The notes under the pieces: model-generated
Database searches by the model: none
What the model was told of the DNA's origin: nothing
What the model saw: the letters and a program-made list of their open reading frames with translations, nothing else
Translations under genes and position numbers: made by a program
Part shown: in pieces, positions 1 to 9,017 of the stretch
How the letters are laid out: each line of letters opens with the position of its first letter
Position numbering within the stretch: position 1 is the first letter of the stretch
Assembly (NCBI GenBank): GCA_017307785.1
Contig: JAFKGI010000013.1
Span: 62,001 to 126,000 of the forward strand
Length of the DNA: 64,000 nucleotides
Direction: 5' to 3'
Source: Vulcanimicrobiota bacterium
GTDB taxonomy: Bacteria; Vulcanimicrobiota; Xenobia; Xenobiales; JADMJV01

Positions 1-53
1 CCCGTCGCGCCGAGGCCGCCGCAGCGGCCGACGAAGCCGAGTCGGAAGAGTAG
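1..53 (+). CDS. 3' end of an unidentified gene (partial)
   Basis: The reading frame that ends with TAG at 51-53 encodes an Arg-Arg followed by an Ala/Glu/Asp-rich acidic tail ending in ESEE. Only about 16 residues are inside the window. Such tails are common on ribosomal and other housekeeping proteins, so the identity cannot be read from it. An intrinsic terminator follows 20 bases later, which supports this being the true end of a transcription unit. Confidence 0.5.
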   Translation, partial: RRAEAAAAADEAESEE

Positions 54-72
54 TTTGATTTTGGTGGTGAAC

Positions 73-107
73 AACAGGCCGGAGTTTCCTTCGGCCTGTT
101 CTCTTTT
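73..107 (+). terminator. Rho-independent terminator
   Basis: A perfect 9-bp stem AACAGGCCG (73-81) pairs with CGGCCTGTT (92-100). It is followed by CTCTTTT. It closes the transcript of the partial gene ending at 53 and lies just ahead of the methyltransferase gene. Confidence 0.85.
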
Positions 108-125
108 GTGGAAGGCTCAGGCAGC

Positions 126-893
126 ATGAAACTGCCCTACTTTGATATCATTCTGTCGCGGTTTGAAAGCGGCGACCCTGAATTCCTCGAGAATTTCCAC
201 CGCCATGTCCACTTTGGCGCCTGGACGGGCAACGAGAGCCCGGCTCAGGCCATGGAGCAGCTGACTCAACTGCTGATCGATCTGGCCGACGTTCAACCCG
301 ACCAGCACCTGCTCGACGTGGGTTGCGGCTTCGGAGGCACTTTGATGAGCCTGAGGGAGCAGTTTCCGTCGGTTGCTTTAACGGGATTGAACATCGACGG
401 GCGCCAGTTGGAGATCGCTCGCAGCCGCCTACCGGAGGTTCCGTTTCTCCAGGGCGACGCCTGCGCCATGCCATGTGCGGACGCTTCCTTTGACCGGGTG
501 CTGGCGGTGGAGTGCATCTTTCATTTTCCCAGTCGAAGGGCGTTTTTTGAAGAAGCGCGCCGGGTGTTGCGCTCGGGGGGCAACCTGACCCTTTCGGATA
601 TCGTGCTTCCGGAGGGCACCCCGCACGGGTCGTTCGATCACAGCGCGGAAATGCTTTGGGGCCGGCATACCCAGATTGGAATCGATGAGTATCGGGCGCT
701 GGCCGCCGAAGTCGGACTTGAGCTCACAGAGAGCGAGGACATCAGTCCTCTGGTTCTACCCACCTACGACTTTTTGAGCAGCCTGCTGGGTCCTTATCTG
801 GCCGAAGTGCACGAAGTCGCCCGCCTCTCTAAATTCTTTATGGAAATGGGCGGGTTCGGTTACTGGCTCTTGAAGTTCGAGCTCAAGCAATAG
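126..893 (+). CDS. Class I SAM-dependent methyltransferase
   Basis: Predicted cytosolic small-molecule methyltransferase. Motif I is LLDVGCGFGG (about residue 60), the acidic residue ending strand 2 follows in GLNID, and a post-motif FDRVLAVECIFHF segment is typical of the Methyltransf_11/25 group. The length of 255 residues fits the family. I chose ATG at 126 because GAAGG lies about 10 bases upstream; an in-frame GTG at 108 would sit on the preceding terminator. The gene converges on the condensation-domain gene and overlaps its end by 11 bases. This kind of methyltransferase is often found near polyketide and nonribosomal peptide genes, so it could act on the same product, but the opposite orientation means co-expression is not shown. 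Confidence 0.85.
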   Translation: MKLPYFDIILSRFESGDPEFLENFHRHVHFGAWTGNESPAQAMEQLTQLLIDLADVQPDQHLLDVGCGFGGTLMSLREQFPSVALTGLNIDGRQLEIARSRLPEVPFLQGDACAMPCADASFDRVLAVECIFHFPSRRAFFEEARRVLRSGGNLTLSDIVLPEGTPHGSFDHSAEMLWGRHTQIGIDEYRALAAEVGLELTESEDISPLVLPTYDFLSSLLGPYLAEVHEVARLSKFFMEMGGFGYWLLKFELKQ

Positions 894-2298
894 GCGAGGC
901 GGGATCGGCCAGCGAGGCGCGCAGCCGGTTCTGAAAATCTTCCACGTAAAAGCGAGCCTTCTTTTTGGAAAAGCAGCTGATGCGGTAGTGCAGAATGCCT
1001 TGTAACGAGTCTTTCTGTTCGACGATTTCCAGTTGCACCGGCGACGAGTTGAAGGGCGAGTCCACGAAGAGAAATTCCCAGGGACCCAGCGGACTGCTGA
1101 TCAGTCCTCCGCTGCGTAAACCCAGGTCTTCTCTGGCGGGCCCTTCGCCTTCGACCCAGCGGGCCTTCTGGTACTGCTGGAACATGATCCAGACGTCGGT
1201 GCGCGGCACCGGCAACGTCGTGACCACCGGAAAGAACTGACGGCTGACCACCTCGGTAATGGTGCTGCGATTGGCGGCCCACAACTCTTGCCAGCTCTTG
1301 AGCTCGTGTAGCTTGCGCCGGTAGAGCACGAGTTGGGCGAAAAAGCCCACGGTCTGATCGAAGCGCTGGTGCGGCCGGTTGGCCACCGCTCCACCGATGC
1401 AAAAGTCGTCCAGGCACAGGTCGGCGCCCATGGTGGCCTGCAAGGTGGAGAGCATCAGGTTGAACATGGTGATTTTGTGGCTGCGGCAGACCTGTCGCGC
1501 CTGCTCGACCACGTCCCCTTCCAGGCGGAAGAAGACTTTGAAAGCGTGGTCGTCGCTTTCCGAGTGAGGCAGGGCCAGGTCCGGGCAGTGAGCCAGCTCC
1601 TGGAGCCACCAGGCGCGCATTTCTTCGGCTTTGGGCAGAGCGAACCAGGCGTGCTGCCAGGCGCAGAACTCGGAGAAGCTGGGCGGGGGAGGGTCCTGCG
1701 GCGGCACTTCCAGCTCGGCCATGATTTGTTCTAGGCTCCAGAGGTCGGCGGCACAATGATGCACGTCAAACTGCATGATGTCCTCGCTTTCTCTCTGATA
1801 CAGACGCAGGCGGCAAACCGGTAGCTTGCCCATGTCAAAAGGCTCGAGAGCATCCTCTTTCAGCGCTTCGCGGAGCCGGTCCGTGCTCCAGTCGCGAGCG
1901 TCCACCAGCTTGAAGGCGAGCTGATGGTTTTCATGAACGCGCTGCTCAACCTGACACTCGTTGTTGAGGTCGTGAAGACCCAGCGAACCCAGCCGGACCA
2001 TGAGAACCTTGGCGTGGTACTCGATGTCCTTTTCTTGGGGCACGTGATAGGTGGTGCGTAGGGCCGGATGGCGGTCCACGAGCCGCTGCGTGCGGCTACG
2101 CAGCAAATCAGGATCTTGCTTTTGCAGAAAGCGCACGGTGGAGCGCATGTTCCAGACCGGGGCCTGGCCGAGGACACAGTCGAGATAGAGGCCCTGAAGA
2201 ATGAAGGCAGTCTTGCAGACGACTGCCTGTTGCTTCAGCAGACTGGCCAGCATGGCGCGCTTTTGCTCCGGGGTCAGAGATTGGACATTCGGCTTCAT
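883..2298 (-). CDS. Stand-alone condensation-domain acyltransferase
   Basis: A 471-residue protein that is a single condensation (C) domain of the NRPS/PapA type. The catalytic motif HHCAADLWS at residues 180-188 matches HHxxxD with both His and the Asp present. Other C-domain marks are RHPALRT near 77, PFDMGKLPVCR near 153, and a later IGGAVANR...VGFF segment. Such enzymes move an acyl group from a carrier protein to an amine or alcohol. The start codon overlaps the PKS stop as ATGA, so the two are translationally coupled. The PKS has no thioesterase, so this protein is the best candidate for releasing or transferring its product, as PapA5 does in mycobacteria (inference). There is no carrier or adenylation domain. 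Confidence 0.88.
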   Translation of the reverse strand: MKPNVQSLTPEQKRAMLASLLKQQAVVCKTAFILQGLYLDCVLGQAPVWNMRSTVRFLQKQDPDLLRSRTQRLVDRHPALRTTYHVPQEKDIEYHAKVLMVRLGSLGLHDLNNECQVEQRVHENHQLAFKLVDARDWSTDRLREALKEDALEPFDMGKLPVCRLRLYQRESEDIMQFDVHHCAADLWSLEQIMAELEVPPQDPPPPSFSEFCAWQHAWFALPKAEEMRAWWLQELAHCPDLALPHSESDDHAFKVFFRLEGDVVEQARQVCRSHKITMFNLMLSTLQATMGADLCLDDFCIGGAVANRPHQRFDQTVGFFAQLVLYRRKLHELKSWQELWAANRSTITEVVSRQFFPVVTTLPVPRTDVWIMFQQYQKARWVEGEGPAREDLGLRSGGLISSPLGPWEFLFVDSPFNSSPVQLEIVEQKDSLQGILHYRISCFSKKKARFYVEDFQNRLRASLADPASPIA

Positions 2299-5200
2299 TC
2301 GGGACTGTTCATCAGCATGGCGCCTAGCATGGCCTCGATTTCGTCGTCTTCCAGATGGTCGAGTTGCTGTTCTCCGACCGGAGCGGCTTCTTCTTTAGGC
2401 TGCATTTGATCGGCCAGCAAGACCACCAGGCTGTCCACCGAGGGCTGGTCCAAGAGAGCGCTGGCCGAGAGAGTGAGGTTGAGGGTGCTTTTGACCCAGT
2501 TGCGCAGCTGCAGCGACATCAACGAGTCCAGCCCCATGTCGGAGAGCGACTGGCTGGTGTCGATCTTCTGGGGTTGCGTTCCCAGCACGCGGGCCAGTTG
2601 GGCCATCAGCATGGGATGCAAGGCGGCCCGGCGTTCCTCGGGTTCCAGGTTTTCCAGGTTCTGCGGACCGCTCTCGGCCGTTCCGCTACCGGCCAGCAGC
2701 GCTTCGAAGCGAGGCACCGGTTTGCCGCCCATGGCTTTGAGCAGCAGCGCCCAGTCGGCGTTCATCACGCCCACCTGGGTGGGATTGACGCGCAGGGCGC
2801 CCTCCATGGCCTGCATGGATTCTTTGGAGGTAATCATTTTGCTGCCTCCCGATTCCAGCCAGGCCGCCACCATCGGGTTGCGGGCCAGATAGCCGACGTC
2901 GCCAATCGGTCCCCAGTTGACGGTCAGGGCCGGCAGGCCCAGGGAGCGCCGGTAATGGGCCAGACTGTCGAGGTAGGTGTTGGAAGCGGCGTAGTTGCCC
3001 TGGCCAGCGGCTCCGAACCAGGCGGCGTTGGAGGAGAACAGGATGAAGAAATCCAGCGGTTGCTGCAGCGAAGCCTGATGCAGGTTCCAGCTGCCGTGAA
3101 TCTTGGCGTGGAAGACTCCCTCCAGGCGCTCGCGGGTCAGGTTGAGGGTGGGCACGTCATCCAGGGCCATGGCGGCGTGCACGATGCCCCGGACCTGTCC
3201 GAGTTTCTCGAAGAGGGCCTCGACGGCTGCGGCATCGCCCACGTCGACGGCGTGCGCTTCGACCCGCGGATCGTCAAAACCGCTGTGGGCTTGCGGGGTT
3301 CTGGAAAGAACGGCGACTCGCCCGGCGTTGTGTTTGAGCAGCCAGAGAACCACCTCGCGGCCGAATCCACCCATTCCGCCCGTCACGATGTAGGTGCCGT
3401 CGGGAGAAGGCTTCCAGTTGGGCTGGACGGCTTCAGGGGGTTCGGCCTGCAGCACCACCTTACCGATGTGGCGGGCCATGCTCAAGCAGCGGAAGGCCTC
3501 GACGGCCTGGTTGTAGGGGAAGGTCTGCAGCGGCAGCGGCTGGACGGCACCGGATTCGACGTCGGCTCGTAGCGCTTCCATCCATTCCTGGACCGTCTCG
3601 GGCTCGTAGTTGATGACCTGCTCCAGGTCGATGGCCGAGTAGGTCAGGCCTTTGCGGAAGGGGCTGAGGCCCACCCGCATGTCGTTGTAGATGTCGCGTT
3701 TGGTCACATCCAGGAAGCGGCCGAAGCGGCGCAGGATCGAGAGGCCGCCGGTCAGGCCTTCGCCCGCCAGGCTGTTGAGGACGACGTCCACGCCTTCCCC
3801 GTTGGTGACCTGGAGCACGTCGTCGACGAAAGAGGTGGAGCGGGAGTTGAAGACATGTTCGACTCCCATCTCGTGAAGATAGTGGACTTTGTCCGGGCTA
3901 CCGGCGGTGGCCAGCACGCGAGCTCCTACCTTGCGTGCCAGTTGGATGGCGGCCAGACCCAGACCGCCCGAGGCGGCGTGGATGAGGATGGTGTCGCGAG
4001 CTTTCAAGCGACCGATTTGCATCAGGGCGTAGTAGGCGGTGGTGAAGACCAGCGGCATGGCGGCTGCCTGGGTGTCGCTGAGGCTGTCGGGAGTGACGGC
4101 GAGGAAGGCGCGCGGAACCACCACCTGGGAGGCGAAGGCCGAGGGCGCAATACCGAAGACGCGCTGACCCACCTTGAGGTCGGTGACTTCCGGACCGACT
4201 TCGGTCACCGTGCCGGCCATTTCGATTCCCAACACTCCTTCGGTGGGATAGAGACCCATGGCGCGCATGACGTCGCTGAAGTTGAGGCCGGCGGCGGCGG
4301 TGCGCACGCGGACTTCGTGGGCCTGCAGCGGACGCGCTGCCGGCACGGTCCACTGTAGCGCTTCCAGGGTGCCCGGGCGCTCGCAGGTCAGCACGTAGTC
4401 CTGGTCCGGCCTGGGCTTGACGGGTTGGACGGTTTGCTGGGAAAGAGGCAGTCGCTGCAGTCGTTGGATGAAGCGCTGACCACCGCGGTAGGCGACTTCT
4501 TCCGGGCTCTTGGAGGAGAGCTCCTGGAGGATTCGTTCCGCGTCGTCATCGCTCTCGATGTCGATCAGGGTGGCCTTCAGGAAGGGGTCCTCGGTGGCCA
4601 GCACTCGCACCAATCCCCAGAGCGGCGCTCCATTGGGGTCTACCGTCACGGCGGGGTCGGCCGGTTGCGCTCGGCGAGTAACGCAGAACAGGCGGGTGGA
4701 CATGAGCCCGTGTTGGTCGTTTTGCTGGACCATCTGCAACAAGGGCAGCAGCGGTGCGGATGGATCCTCGAGACTGGCCGAAAGGCCCTGCAGGTGCAGC
4801 ACGCCGCTGAGAGTGCCCATTTCGCGCATGTCGAAGCTCTGGCCCGGTTCGACCACCCGCGGGTTGTCCAGTTTGGCGATCAGTCGCGCACTGAGCGGGC
4901 TGCCGTCGCTGAAGACCAGCCAGTTCCCGCTGGTTGTTTCGGTGGCGGGCAGCTCAGTGGGGACCCAGTGAAAGCTGTAGCAGAGGGGATCGGTGGCGTC
5001 GGAGGCCGCTTCGGCGGCGCGCACCAGGCGGTAGCCGAGCAGGTCGAAGAGCACTTCGCCCTGGGCGTTGCAGACCGTCAGGTCGCCTTCTAACTCTCGG
5101 GAGGTCTGGTGGGTGCAGCGCATGTAGGCGATCAGCTCGCCTTCCAGCGGGCGCAGCACGCGCACGCGGCGGGCGGCCACCGGCAGCCAGTTGGTGCCTT

Positions 5201-8200
5201 CGCCCATCAGGACCGCGTCCAGTGCGGCCAGGCCCACCTGGAAGCACGAGTCGATGGTGCCCGGGTGAGTGAAGGAAAGACCGTCGGCGGCCGGCAGCAG
5301 TGCGGCTCCGTGCACGTGGGCCAGGGCTTCTCCGGGACCCTTTCGTCCTCTTTGGATGCAGTCGAAGGTCGGACCGAAGATCAGGCCGCGGCTGGCCCAC
5401 TGCTTGCTGAGGCTGCCCTGCCATTCCTCGGGCAGGCGGGCTTCGATGGCTCTCCAGTCCAGGTTGGCGGGAACGGCGCCGGGGTCGGCCGAGATATGGG
5501 CCCGGAAGTGCATCTGGCGTTTGTCGCCGCCATCCACCGCCTCGGTGTAGATGGTCAAGTTGCCTTCTTCGCTGACGACTGTCTGCAATTGCAGCTGGTG
5601 GTTGACGAAACAGGCGGCATCGATGTGCACGTTGTCGAGAGCCAGGGGCAACTGGCCGGTTTTGGCATGGGCTGCTTCAAAGCCCATTTCCATCATGCTG
5701 CTGGCCGAGAGGATGGTCTGGCTGTGGAAAATGTGGTCTTTGAGCCAGCCGGGATCCTGCGGGTTGATGAACTGGCCGAAGATGTTGGGGTCGGACTGAT
5801 GGCCCAGCATGGCGTAGTGGGTGGGCTCGGTGCGGAAGCGGCGCACGCGGCGCGATTCTTGCCAGTAGCGTTCGCGCTGCCAGGGGTAATGGGGTAGGCG
5901 GGTCCAATCGCGGGCTTCTTCTCCCCATTTGAGGTTCTGGCCCAGCATGTAAAGTTCGCCCAGCGCCTGCAGGAAGTGCTTGCGCTCGGGCTGACCGCGG
6001 CGCAGGGTGGGAACAGCCCGGCCGCCGATTTCCCCGATGGCCGCGCCCAGTACGGGATGCCCGCCGACTTCCAGGAAGACGGTGATGCCGTCGCGGGCGG
6101 CGTTGGAGATGGCCTGGCTGAAGCGTACGGTGGAGCGCACGTTCTGCCACCAGTAGTCGGCATCCACCTTTTGCACCGGTGAGCCGGTGACGGTGGAGTA
6201 GAGCTTGCGGCGCGGCGCCTGGGGTTCCAGGCCTTGCAGCGCGGCCTTGAGGGCGCCTTCGATGACGTCGAGTTGCGCGCTGTGGAAGGCGTATTCAACC
6301 TTGACGTCGTTGCAGTCGAAACCGGCGTGGCGCAGGCGTTGGTTGACCTGTTCCATGGCCTCGTGTTCTCCCGAGAGAACCACCGTGCTGGGGGCGTTGA
6401 TGGCGCCGACGCAGACGCCGGGCTGCAGGTAGAGTTCCAGGTCGTGGGCCGAGGCCGAGACCGAGATCATCCGGCCCTTGCTGGAGGGGCGGTCCATGGA
6501 TCGACCGCGGTGGACCACCAGTTGGATGGCGTCCGGCAGGGTCAGTGCCCCCGAGGCCCAGGCGCTGGCCACTTCGCCGACGCTGTGACCGATCAGGGCT
6601 TCGGGCACGACCCCCCAGGCTTCCAGCATGCGCGTGAGGCCGGCCTGTAGGGCAAAAATCATGGGCTGCACGACGGCGGTCTGATCGATGGAGGTTTCGT
6701 CGCTCTGGAAGGCCTGGCGCAGGGACCAGCCGGCGTGCTTCTGGTAGTGCGGCTCGCATTCGTCGACGAAGGCGCTGAAGGTCGGATCCTGCAGCAGGTT
6801 CCGACCCATGCCCAGCCACTGCGAGCCCTGGCCGCTGTAGACGAAGGCGACTCGGGGGGCCTGGCGGGCGGCCGGCGGGATGGTGGCGTTTTCCAGGTCT
6901 TTCAGCTGATCGGTGGCGATGGCCAGGCGGTGAGGATGGTGAGTGCGCCGCTCCAGGCTGGAGTAGGCGATTTGTTCGAGCGGCTTGTCCAGCGTTTGAT
7001 ATCGGGCGATCAGGTCTTTGAGCGCGCCTTCGCTGCGGGCCGAAAGGCACAGGAGCTGGGTGGCCTCTTTGCCCGGCGCCTGTTCTTTGGCCGGGGGCGG
7101 GGTAGCTAAGACTACGTGGCCATTAGTGCCGCCGAAGCCGAAGCTGTTGACGCCGAGCAGCAGGTCGCCGGCCGGCAGGTCGGTGACGGCGGTGGGAATC
7201 TGCAGACCGAATTTCTGGAAGGGCACGCTGGGATTGGGGTTGTCGAAGTGCAGATTGGCGGGGATGCGGCGGTGGGCGGCGATGAGGGCGGTCTTGATGA
7301 GGCCGGCCATGCCGGCGCCGGCCTCCAGGTGGCCGATGTTGGTTTTGACCGAACCGACGGTGAGTTTGCGCTCTTCGGGCATGCCGAGCACGGTGCCGAT
7401 GGCGGTCGTTTCGACCGGGTCGCCGGCCTGGGTGCCGGTGCCGTGGGCTTCCAGGTAGCTGACTTTGTCCACCGGAAAGCCACGGTAGGAATCGCGCAGC
7501 AGGCGGATTTGTCCGTCCACGCTGGGGAAGGTCAGGCCTTCGTTGCGGCCGTCGGAGTTGACCACGGTGCGCAGGATGGTGGCGTAGATGTGGTCGCCGT
7601 CGGCCAGGGCTTTGTCGAGTGGCTTGAGCACGACCACACCGGCGCCTTCGGAGCGCACGTAGCCATCGCCGCAGCTGTCGAAGGCGTGGCAGCGGCTGGT
7701 GGGACTGAGCATGGAGAGACGACTGAAGGCGACGTGGTGGATGGGGTGGAGCAGGGCGTTGACGGCGCAGACCAGGGCGCTGTCGCTTTCGCCTTTCTGC
7801 ATGCTGGTGACGGCCGCGTGCAGGGCCACCAGGGCCGAGGAGCAGGCGGTGTCGATGGTAAGGCTGGGGCCGTGCAGGTCGAAAGCGTAGGAGAGGCGGT
7901 TGGAGGTCATGCACATGGCCCAGCCGGTGACGCTGTGGGTGGTCAGCGAGTCCAGGTCCTGGATGTCGTAGTAGTCGTGCGAGGAGGCGCCGGTGAAGAC
8001 GCCCATGCGGGTGCCGGCCACCTTTTCCAGCGGGTAGCCCGCGTCTTCCAGAGCTTCCCAGGCGACCTCCAGCAGGATGCGCTGCTGCGGGTCGAGGGTG
8101 GACGCTTCGCGGGGGGAGATGCCGAAGAAGGCCGGGTCGAAGCCGTCGATTTCCTTGAGGAAGCCCCCCTGGGCTTGAGGAGTGCGAAAGTCTCGCCCCT

Positions 8201-8360
8201 TTTCGGGGTGATGGAAGCGATCTTTGAGCCAGCGTTCGCTGGGGATGTCCGTGACCGCGTCCACTCCTTCCATCAGCAATTTCCAGAGCGCCTGAGCGCT
8301 GTCTACGTCGCCCGGCAGACGACAACCGATACCGGTGATGGCGATGGGAAACTCTTGCAT
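2295..8360 (-). CDS. Highly reducing type I polyketide synthase KS-AT-DH-ER-KR-ACP
   Basis: A 2021-residue single-module synthase. KS: nucleophile Cys173 in DTACSSA, His306 in EAHGTGT, His344 in TNIGHLEAG. AT: Ser593 in GHSVGE; the specificity motif at 690-693 is YAFH, a mix of malonyl-type HAFH and methylmalonyl-type YASH, so the extender unit is uncertain. DH: His876 and Asp1037 (DSCFQ) are kept, but the Gly and Pro of HxxxGxxxxP are both Ser. ER: NADPH-binding GGLGLAAIQ near 1465. KR: GGMGGFG at 1661, Tyr1790 and an LDD motif near 1733 (B-type). ACP: Ser1946 in GLDSLMS. It has no loading module, docking region or thioesterase. That suggests an iterative enzyme making a saturated fatty-acid-like chain passed on in trans. 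First gene of a two-gene operon with the condensation protein. Confidence 0.95.
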   Translation of the reverse strand: MQEFPIAITGIGCRLPGDVDSAQALWKLLMEGVDAVTDIPSERWLKDRFHHPEKGRDFRTPQAQGGFLKEIDGFDPAFFGISPREASTLDPQQRILLEVAWEALEDAGYPLEKVAGTRMGVFTGASSHDYYDIQDLDSLTTHSVTGWAMCMTSNRLSYAFDLHGPSLTIDTACSSALVALHAAVTSMQKGESDSALVCAVNALLHPIHHVAFSRLSMLSPTSRCHAFDSCGDGYVRSEGAGVVVLKPLDKALADGDHIYATILRTVVNSDGRNEGLTFPSVDGQIRLLRDSYRGFPVDKVSYLEAHGTGTQAGDPVETTAIGTVLGMPEERKLTVGSVKTNIGHLEAGAGMAGLIKTALIAAHRRIPANLHFDNPNPSVPFQKFGLQIPTAVTDLPAGDLLLGVNSFGFGGTNGHVVLATPPPAKEQAPGKEATQLLCLSARSEGALKDLIARYQTLDKPLEQIAYSSLERRTHHPHRLAIATDQLKDLENATIPPAARQAPRVAFVYSGQGSQWLGMGRNLLQDPTFSAFVDECEPHYQKHAGWSLRQAFQSDETSIDQTAVVQPMIFALQAGLTRMLEAWGVVPEALIGHSVGEVASAWASGALTLPDAIQLVVHRGRSMDRPSSKGRMISVSASAHDLELYLQPGVCVGAINAPSTVVLSGEHEAMEQVNQRLRHAGFDCNDVKVEYAFHSAQLDVIEGALKAALQGLEPQAPRRKLYSTVTGSPVQKVDADYWWQNVRSTVRFSQAISNAARDGITVFLEVGGHPVLGAAIGEIGGRAVPTLRRGQPERKHFLQALGELYMLGQNLKWGEEARDWTRLPHYPWQRERYWQESRRVRRFRTEPTHYAMLGHQSDPNIFGQFINPQDPGWLKDHIFHSQTILSASSMMEMGFEAAHAKTGQLPLALDNVHIDAACFVNHQLQLQTVVSEEGNLTIYTEAVDGGDKRQMHFRAHISADPGAVPANLDWRAIEARLPEEWQGSLSKQWASRGLIFGPTFDCIQRGRKGPGEALAHVHGAALLPAADGLSFTHPGTIDSCFQVGLAALDAVLMGEGTNWLPVAARRVRVLRPLEGELIAYMRCTHQTSRELEGDLTVCNAQGEVLFDLLGYRLVRAAEAASDATDPLCYSFHWVPTELPATETTSGNWLVFSDGSPLSARLIAKLDNPRVVEPGQSFDMREMGTLSGVLHLQGLSASLEDPSAPLLPLLQMVQQNDQHGLMSTRLFCVTRRAQPADPAVTVDPNGAPLWGLVRVLATEDPFLKATLIDIESDDDAERILQELSSKSPEEVAYRGGQRFIQRLQRLPLSQQTVQPVKPRPDQDYVLTCERPGTLEALQWTVPAARPLQAHEVRVRTAAAGLNFSDVMRAMGLYPTEGVLGIEMAGTVTEVGPEVTDLKVGQRVFGIAPSAFASQVVVPRAFLAVTPDSLSDTQAAAMPLVFTTAYYALMQIGRLKARDTILIHAASGGLGLAAIQLARKVGARVLATAGSPDKVHYLHEMGVEHVFNSRSTSFVDDVLQVTNGEGVDVVLNSLAGEGLTGGLSILRRFGRFLDVTKRDIYNDMRVGLSPFRKGLTYSAIDLEQVINYEPETVQEWMEALRADVESGAVQPLPLQTFPYNQAVEAFRCLSMARHIGKVVLQAEPPEAVQPNWKPSPDGTYIVTGGMGGFGREVVLWLLKHNAGRVAVLSRTPQAHSGFDDPRVEAHAVDVGDAAAVEALFEKLGQVRGIVHAAMALDDVPTLNLTRERLEGVFHAKIHGSWNLHQASLQQPLDFFILFSSNAAWFGAAGQGNYAASNTYLDSLAHYRRSLGLPALTVNWGPIGDVGYLARNPMVAAWLESGGSKMITSKESMQAMEGALRVNPTQVGVMNADWALLLKAMGGKPVPRFEALLAGSGTAESGPQNLENLEPEERRAALHPMLMAQLARVLGTQPQKIDTSQSLSDMGLDSLMSLQLRNWVKSTLNLTLSASALLDQPSVDSLVVLLADQMQPKEEAAPVGEQQLDHLEDDEIEAMLGAMLMNSPE

Positions 8361-8397
8361 TCCCGGCGTTTCGGGCTTCCCGGGAGGAGTCCCTCTG

Positions 8398-8970
8398 GAG
8401 CGGGCTGGGGGCGGTTTGCCGCGGGTGGGTGCGGATATTCCGCGTTTTTGCGCGGGGCTCGTGGGTTTGGGGGCTGTTTGCCGCGGGTTGGTGCGGAGAT
8501 TCCGCGTTTTTGCGCGGCGTTGGTCGGGTAGGGGCTGTTTGCCGCGGGTGGGTGCGCGGATTCCGCGTTTTTGCGCGGGGTTGGGCGGGTTGGGGGTTGT
8601 TTGCCGCGGGTTGGTGCGGAGATTCCGCGTTTTTGTGCGGCGCTGGGCGGGTTGGGGTCTGATTGCCGCGGGTGGGTGCGGGATTTCCGCGTTTATGTGC
8701 GGCGTTGGGCAGGTAGGGGGTTGTTTGCCGCGGTTTGGTGCGGAGATTCCGCGTTTTTGTGTGGCGTTGGGCGGGTTGGGGCTGTTTGCCGCGGGTTGGT
8801 TCGGGGGTCCCGCGTTTTTGCGCGGGGTTGGGCGGGTTGGGGTCGTTTTGCCGCGGGAGGGTGCGGATATTCCGCGTTTTTGTGTGGCGTTGGGCGGCCT
8901 GGGGGGTGTTTGCCGCGGGTGGGTGCGGAGATTCCGCGTTTTTGCGCGGGATTTTTGGCTGGCCGGGATG
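8398..8970. repeat. Tandem array of a ~62-bp G-rich repeat, about 9 copies
   Basis: Fills most of the gene-free stretch 8361-9017 upstream of the PKS. Units begin with TTTGCCGCGG at 8415, 8477, 8538, 8600, 8662, 8724, 8785, 8847 and 8909, spaced 61-62 bp, with a last partial unit at 8973. Each unit has the core GCGGAGATTCCGC, then CCGCGTTTTTGCGCGG, then a G-rich arm like GGGCGGGTTGGGG. The first two can form small overlapping hairpins; the last could form G-quadruplexes. A 62-bp period shifts frame every unit, so reading frames through it are not genes. The right edge reads GGGATTTTTGGCTGGC, identical to the edge of a second array at 9988-10157. Confidence 0.9.
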
Positions 8971-8988
8971 GCTTTGCCGCGGGTGGGG

Positions 8989-9014
8989 GAGGCCCCGCTG
9001 TAGGGCGGGGCCTC
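8989..9014 (-). terminator. Strong hairpin after the HTH-nuclease gene, probable terminator
   Basis: A perfect 10-bp stem GAGGCCCCGC (8989-8998) pairs with GCGGGGCCTC (9005-9014), only a few bases past the stop codon of the minus-strand gene that ends at 9018. There is no clear T tract, so termination is likely but not certain. Confidence 0.55.
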
Positions 9015-9017
9015 CGT

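Noticed and set aside
7116..8531. 471-codon open frame on the + strand
   Set aside because: It is the exact antisense of the PKS ketosynthase, whose motifs are unambiguous; Gly/Val/Asp-rich GC-driven shadow.
8398..8970. CRISPR-like array
   Set aside because: Units are contiguous with no variable spacers, and no cas genes are nearby.
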